A stretch of DNA of 10,619 nt, taken from Candidatus Alistipes excrementipullorum (lineage in GTDB: Bacteria; Bacteroidota; Bacteroidia; Bacteroidales; Rikenellaceae). The notes beneath the pieces were generated by a model. The model was not told where the DNA came from. It saw only the letters and a list, made by a program, of their open reading frames with translations, and did no database searches. The number at the start of each line of letters is the position of its first letter. Positions within the stretch are counted from its first letter, which is position 1. Both the position numbers and the translations under genes were made by a program. The stretch spans positions 1 to 10,619 of the forward strand of contig DXGW01000162.1 in assembly GCA_019113665.1 (NCBI GenBank), written 5' to 3'. Positions 7,531-10,619 of this stretch are shown one piece after another.

Positions 7531-8454
7531 GTGCCTCGTATATTAAAATATGCAATGGTAGCACTTCCCGTGGTGGGGAGTGCTATCTTGCTATTCTCGT
7601 GCGACAAGTCTGACAAGACGGTCGAGGAGGTCAACAACGAAACCCTGATGACCGAGGAGAGTGAGAATCTGACAGTGCTGATGTCGGAAAACGGCCGTCG
7701 GTCATACTATTTCAAGACACCTCTTCTCGAAGGCTATACGCTTGCAAAGGACCCGTACCGCGAGTTCCGCAAGGGAATAGACATTACGACATATCAGGAC
7801 GATTCGCTGTCGACGGTAAACTCGACGCTGGTGGCCAACTATGCCATCTACTATGAAGATCGCAAATTGTGGGAGGCAAAGGGCAATGTCGAGGTTGAGA
7901 AGACCGACGGTACCAAACTATATACGCAACAGCTGTTCTGGAATTCGATGACCAAGCGCATCTATTCGAATGTCGACACCAAGATCGTGACCTCGACGGG
8001 CGATGTCTGGATAGGCGAGGGCTTCGAATCCGACGAGGAACTTGAGCAGTGGACATTCCGGCGCATGAAGGGCAAGATGCGTGTCGACATGTCCCAGGAG
8101 AGTGAGTCCGGAGACGGAAAAGAGCGTGCGGCGGATTCCGGCGCAAGGAATGTTGCCGACGGCAAGTCCGCCGGAGAGTCCGAAAAGGTGAAACCGGCCA
8201 ATGACCCCAAACCGGAGGAGAACCGTAATGCGGAAAATGACGGTACAGGCCGCGAATCGTTGCAGAAACGCGAAACGGCCGTTCACGGCCCGGATCGTCC
8301 CGTGAGTGTCAGACGCCGTGAGTCCGGTGTCGATGAGCAACGGCGTCTGTCGGGACCCCGACCCGTGCAGATGAAACCGGCATCGTCGATGAACAATCAA
8401 AAAATGCGGGAGATTGATGGCGCTGCCGAACTGACCGTCGACAAAACAGAATAA
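7531..8454 (+). CDS. lptC: LptC-like LPS export lipoprotein with long polar C-terminal tail
   Basis: LptC is the bitopic inner-membrane partner of LptB2FG that passes lipopolysaccharide to LptA in the periplasm. With the GTG start at 7531 the protein has 307 aa: a basic n-region (MPRILK), a hydrophobic core, and LLFSC with Cys24 as a probable lipidation site, so this LptC looks like a lipoprotein. The LptC/OstA-type beta-jellyroll spans about 43-187: an SYYFKTPLLEGY segment, then YAIYYEDRKLWEAKGNVEVEKTDG, LYTQQLFWN and WIGEGFESDEE, which are typical of Bacteroidota LptC. Residues 188-307 are a polar, disordered-looking tail with no Cys, Phe, Trp or Tyr. E. coli LptC is only about 190 aa. An in-frame GTG at 7474 would overlap the TPR gene by 47 bases, and an ATG at 7555 would leave no basic residues before the hydrophobic core, so 7531 is preferred: 10 bases after the upstream stop, with a weak AAGG close before it. 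Confidence 0.87.
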   Translation: MPRILKYAMVALPVVGSAILLFSCDKSDKTVEEVNNETLMTEESENLTVLMSENGRRSYYFKTPLLEGYTLAKDPYREFRKGIDITTYQDDSLSTVNSTLVANYAIYYEDRKLWEAKGNVEVEKTDGTKLYTQQLFWNSMTKRIYSNVDTKIVTSTGDVWIGEGFESDEELEQWTFRRMKGKMRVDMSQESESGDGKERAADSGARNVADGKSAGESEKVKPANDPKPEENRNAENDGTGRESLQKRETAVHGPDRPVSVRRRESGVDEQRRLSGPRPVQMKPASSMNNQKMREIDGAAELTVDKTE

Positions 8455-8457
8455 GAG

Positions 8458-9732
8458 ATGACAGAGTCGATAGCTACTTCGATTACATTCATAATCCTCA
8501 TGTTGCTGCTTTCCGGATTTTTTTCGGGAATGGAGATTGCATTCCTGAACAAAAACCGGCTCAAACTCGAGATCGACCGCAAGCAGAGCCGCATGTTCGA
8601 TTTCATAGCGGACGTATTCGCGCGCAATCCGGGCCAGTATATTACGACAATACTGGTAGGCAACAATATTGCGCTTGTCGTCTATTCGCTCTGCATGTCC
8701 ATGTTCCTGCGGTCGCTGGCCTATATTTTCGGGTGGACTGACATCTTCGAACACGGCTCCATTCTGCTCGAAACCATAATCCCGACGATAATCATCATCT
8801 TTGTCGCAGAGTTCATTCCCAAGTCGGTATTCAAGAGCAATCCCAATTTTTATTACAGGTTCTTTGCTCCCGTAATATATTTTTTCTACCTGCTGCTCTA
8901 TCCCATAGCCCGGTTTACCACGCTGCTGTCATACGGCATATTGAGACTTTTCGGCCGCAAGAACCTTCCCGATGATGACGAGATGCATTTCGACCGCCGT
9001 GACCTCGAGAGCCTTCTTGATACCAACAACAACGACCCGCAGCATGAGCAGGAGCCTGAGATACGCATATTGCAGAATGCACTCGACTTCGCCGACCTGA
9101 GGGTTCGAGACTGTATGGTTTCGCGTGTGGACATCGAAGCTGTGGATATAGCCGATACCACGATACCCGAACTTACGGACCGCTTTGTCAAGACGATGTA
9201 TTCTCGTATTTTCGTATGGCAGGGATCAATAGATAACATCATAGGGTACGTCAATTCGAAAAGCCTTTTCCACGAACCCGAGAACATCGAGAGCGTGTTG
9301 ATGAAGGTGGATTACGTATCCGAGACATTGCCGCTGCAGAACATGCTCGAAAAGTTCATGAAGAGCAAGAGCAATGTGGCCGTTGTGATCGACGAGTTCG
9401 GAGGCACGTCGGGCATAATATCCCTCGAAGACGTCCTTGAACAGATCTTCGGGGAGATAGAGGACGAGCACGATACGCAGGAACTCATTGAAAAACAGGT
9501 CGGGGAGCGTGAATATGTCTTCTCGTGCAGACTCGATGTCAAGTATCTCGACGAGAAGTACGGACTCGGAATCGAGGAGAGTGACGAGTATGACACGCTG
9601 GCCGGATACATAATCTACAACTACGAAGGCCTGCCGGCGGCTGGCGAGGTCCTTACCTTCGGCAATCTGCGTATCAAAATACTCAGGACGACACGCTCCA
9701 GAATAGATCTGGCCAGGGTCGAAATCTTGTGA
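8458..9732 (+). CDS. CNNM/CorC-family membrane protein (DUF21 + CBS pair + CorC_HlyC)
   Basis: These proteins, often labelled 'hemolysin family', are inner-membrane proteins of the CNNM/CorC family, whose studied members transport Mg2+ (or Na+/Mg2+). The length, 424 aa, is normal. The DUF21 transmembrane domain spans about 1-165, with hydrophobic segments near 7-22, 61-90, 101-120 and 132-160. It keeps the polar residues placed at the ion site in solved CNNM/CorC structures: SGFFSGMEIAF (19-29), GNN (68-70) and EFIPK (118-122). A CBS pair follows at about 215-335: VRDCMVSRVDIEAVD in the first repeat, VVIDEFGGTSGIISLEDVLEQIFGEI in the second; such pairs bind ATP-Mg in relatives. The CorC_HlyC domain closes the protein (about 350-424, LDEKYGL, YDTLAGYI). 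Bacteroidota also have a relative, GldE, linked to gliding; nothing here points specifically to it. The ATG at 8458 follows the lptC stop by 3 bases (TAAGAGATG), consistent with translational coupling. Old 'hemolysin' labels should not be read as toxin activity. Confidence 0.93.
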   Translation: MTESIATSITFIILMLLLSGFFSGMEIAFLNKNRLKLEIDRKQSRMFDFIADVFARNPGQYITTILVGNNIALVVYSLCMSMFLRSLAYIFGWTDIFEHGSILLETIIPTIIIIFVAEFIPKSVFKSNPNFYYRFFAPVIYFFYLLLYPIARFTTLLSYGILRLFGRKNLPDDDEMHFDRRDLESLLDTNNNDPQHEQEPEIRILQNALDFADLRVRDCMVSRVDIEAVDIADTTIPELTDRFVKTMYSRIFVWQGSIDNIIGYVNSKSLFHEPENIESVLMKVDYVSETLPLQNMLEKFMKSKSNVAVVIDEFGGTSGIISLEDVLEQIFGEIEDEHDTQELIEKQVGEREYVFSCRLDVKYLDEKYGLGIEESDEYDTLAGYIIYNYEGLPAAGEVLTFGNLRIKILRTTRSRIDLARVEIL

Positions 9733-9818
9733 AAAATCTAAAGCATAGCTGTTTGAAATAGGAATAAATTTACTACCTTTGAAGGCTATTTGGAATAAAA
9801 ACAAATTACAATAGTTAT
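9733..9818 (+). other. 86-base intergenic region, AT-rich, promoter-bearing
   Basis: This is the longest gap in the window. It is AT-rich compared with the flanking genes and holds a promoter candidate (9752-9781) and then an A-rich leader of about 30 bases before the ATG at 9819. I see no stem-loop followed by a T-run, so there is no convincing intrinsic terminator for the upstream genes. Confidence 0.6.
9752..9781 (+). promoter_or_regulatory. Bacteroidota-type promoter upstream of the PpiD-like gene
   Basis: TTTG at 9752-9755 is followed after 18 bases by TACCTTTG at 9774-9781, a full match to the Bacteroides -7 consensus TAnnTTTG with a near-normal spacer. The expected start of transcription is about 9787-9790, leaving a roughly 30-base A-rich leader. 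Position in a true intergenic gap and the complete motif make this the best promoter call in the window. Confidence 0.68.
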
Positions 9819-10619
9819 ATGGCAAGTCTAAACACTTTAAGAACCAAGTTCGGCGTTGTGCTGTCGATTGTGATAGCCTTCGCTCTTTTGGCATTTATCC
9901 TTTCTTTGAAAACCGAAATGGGCTTTTCGGGCAACGACCCCAAGGTCGGTGAGATCAACGGCGACAAAATAGCCTATTCGGAGTATTACGACGAGTACGA
10001 GTTGACCAAGAACCAGAACGGAGGCAGTGCTGCTGCAGCCGACGAGGCCGGCGAGGAGCGTCTGTCGATGGCTGCATGGCAGTCTCTTGTCGCAAAGCAT
10101 GCATTGATCCCCGGATTCGAGAAACTCGGTGTTTCGGTATCCGAGACCGAGCGCATGTCGATGCTCGCGGGCGAATATCCTTCGGGCGTATATTTCCGTG
10201 CATTTGCCGATCCGTCGACGGGCCAGTATGATGCTTCTGCCATTGCCGAGTTCCTGTCGCAGGTTGACGACAACTACCAGATGCAGCAGACATGGGCCTA
10301 CATCAACGATCAGGCCGTACTCGAGCGTGAGATCGCCAAGTTCATGGGCCTGGTAAAGGGCGGCGTGTATGTCAACAAACTGGAGGTCGCCGAGGGTGTC
10401 GAGCATGCCAACAATACCTATACGGGCAAGATTGCAGGACGCAAGTACTCGTCCGTGCCCGACTCGTTGTTTACGGTAAGCAAGAGCGAGATGAAAAAGT
10501 ACTACGATTCGCACAAGGGCATGTTCAAGCAGCAGCCTTCGCGCTCGATATCGTATGTGCTTTTCGAGGTTGATCCCACTCCCGAGGATATGTCTGCTAT
10601 CGAAACCGAGGTTAAGGCC
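9819..10619 (+). CDS. ppiD: PpiD/SurA-type membrane-anchored peptidyl-prolyl isomerase, N-terminal part (3' end outside window)
   Basis: PpiD-like proteins are inner-membrane-anchored periplasmic foldases that help newly secreted proteins, including outer membrane proteins. The frame runs open from the ATG at 9819 to the last base (267 codons). Seen: a short basic N-terminus (MASLNTLRTK), one uncleaved transmembrane anchor at about 11-30, then VGEINGDKIAYSEYYDEYE (43-61), the usual opening of a SurA_N domain in which the 'NG..I' turn and following helix are conserved. The helical chaperone region continues to about 200 (AWQSLVAKHALIPGFEKLGV, VSETERMSMLAG). From about 221 (SKSEMKKYYDSHKGMFK) to the edge is the lead-in to the parvulin domain, which is not in the window, so isomerase activity cannot be judged here. 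Bacteroidales homologues, as I recall, begin MATLQKIRSK and have about 700 aa. Its own promoter candidate suggests separate control from the upstream cluster. Naming it PpiD rather than SurA rests on the transmembrane anchor. Confidence 0.88.
   Translation, partial: MASLNTLRTKFGVVLSIVIAFALLAFILSLKTEMGFSGNDPKVGEINGDKIAYSEYYDEYELTKNQNGGSAAAADEAGEERLSMAAWQSLVAKHALIPGFEKLGVSVSETERMSMLAGEYPSGVYFRAFADPSTGQYDASAIAEFLSQVDDNYQMQQTWAYINDQAVLEREIAKFMGLVKGGVYVNKLEVAEGVEHANNTYTGKIAGRKYSSVPDSLFTVSKSEMKKYYDSHKGMFKQQPSRSISYVLFEVDPTPEDMSAIETEVKA

Noticed and set aside
6189..7637. 482-codon minus-strand open frame opposite the TPR gene
   Set aside because: The + strand product has a signal peptide and TPR helices; the minus product has no plausible export signal or domain and crosses two genes.
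1..10619. Search for mobile elements, CRISPR arrays, defence genes, toxin-antitoxin pairs, tRNA/rRNA and riboswitches
   Set aside because: Every long stretch is accounted for by core genes on one strand, gaps are at most 86 bases, and I saw no direct repeat array, transposase, integrase or tRNA-like cloverleaf. No novel accessory system is supported.

Overview
The window is a chromosomal stretch from a member of the Bacteroidota, most likely a gut-type Bacteroidales. The evidence is the gene families (a FadL/PorV-like outer membrane protein with 'SPYS' and 'NPAGYSA' signatures, a Bacteroidales-type secreted TPR protein, a PpiD-like chaperone starting MASLNTLRTK), weak or absent Shine-Dalgarno sequences, and promoter-like sites of the TTTG-N(18-20)-TAnnTTTG type known from Bacteroides. 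The sequence looks moderately GC-rich (mid-50s % by eye), which fits Alistipes/Rikenellaceae-like lineages better than Bacteroides itself. That placement is inference.

Layout: all eight genes are on the + strand and tightly packed. (1) 1-648: 3' part of a ribonuclease G/E gene, cut by the left edge. (2) 693-4007: mfd, the transcription-repair coupling factor. (3) 4024-4764: coaX, type III pantothenate kinase (first step of CoA synthesis). (4) 4769-6136: an exported outer membrane beta-barrel protein. (5) 6168-7520: a secreted TPR-repeat protein. (6) 7531-8454: an LptC-like lipoprotein with an unusually long polar tail. (7) 8458-9732: a CNNM/CorC-type membrane protein with a CBS pair. (8) 9819-10619: the N-terminal part of a PpiD/SurA-type membrane-anchored peptidyl-prolyl isomerase, cut by the right edge.

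Functional reading: the left part is nucleic-acid housekeeping (RNA decay, transcription-coupled repair). The right part, from 4769 on, is a cell-envelope cluster: a barrel protein, a periplasmic or surface TPR protein, the LPS-transport component LptC, an ion-transport membrane protein, and a periplasmic folding factor. coaX sits at the junction. Candidate Bacteroidota promoters lie at the mfd/coaX junction, inside the AT-rich 3' end of coaX, and before the PpiD-like gene. Genes 4769-9732 have gaps of only 3-31 bases, so they are probably co-transcribed.

I see no tRNA, rRNA, CRISPR array, insertion sequence, integrase, defence gene or convincing rho-independent terminator. No stretch over 100 bases lacks a gene. 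The window is mostly ordinary core genome. The points most worth a second look are the barrel/TPR/LptC grouping, the polar tail on LptC, and the promoters embedded in coding sequence.
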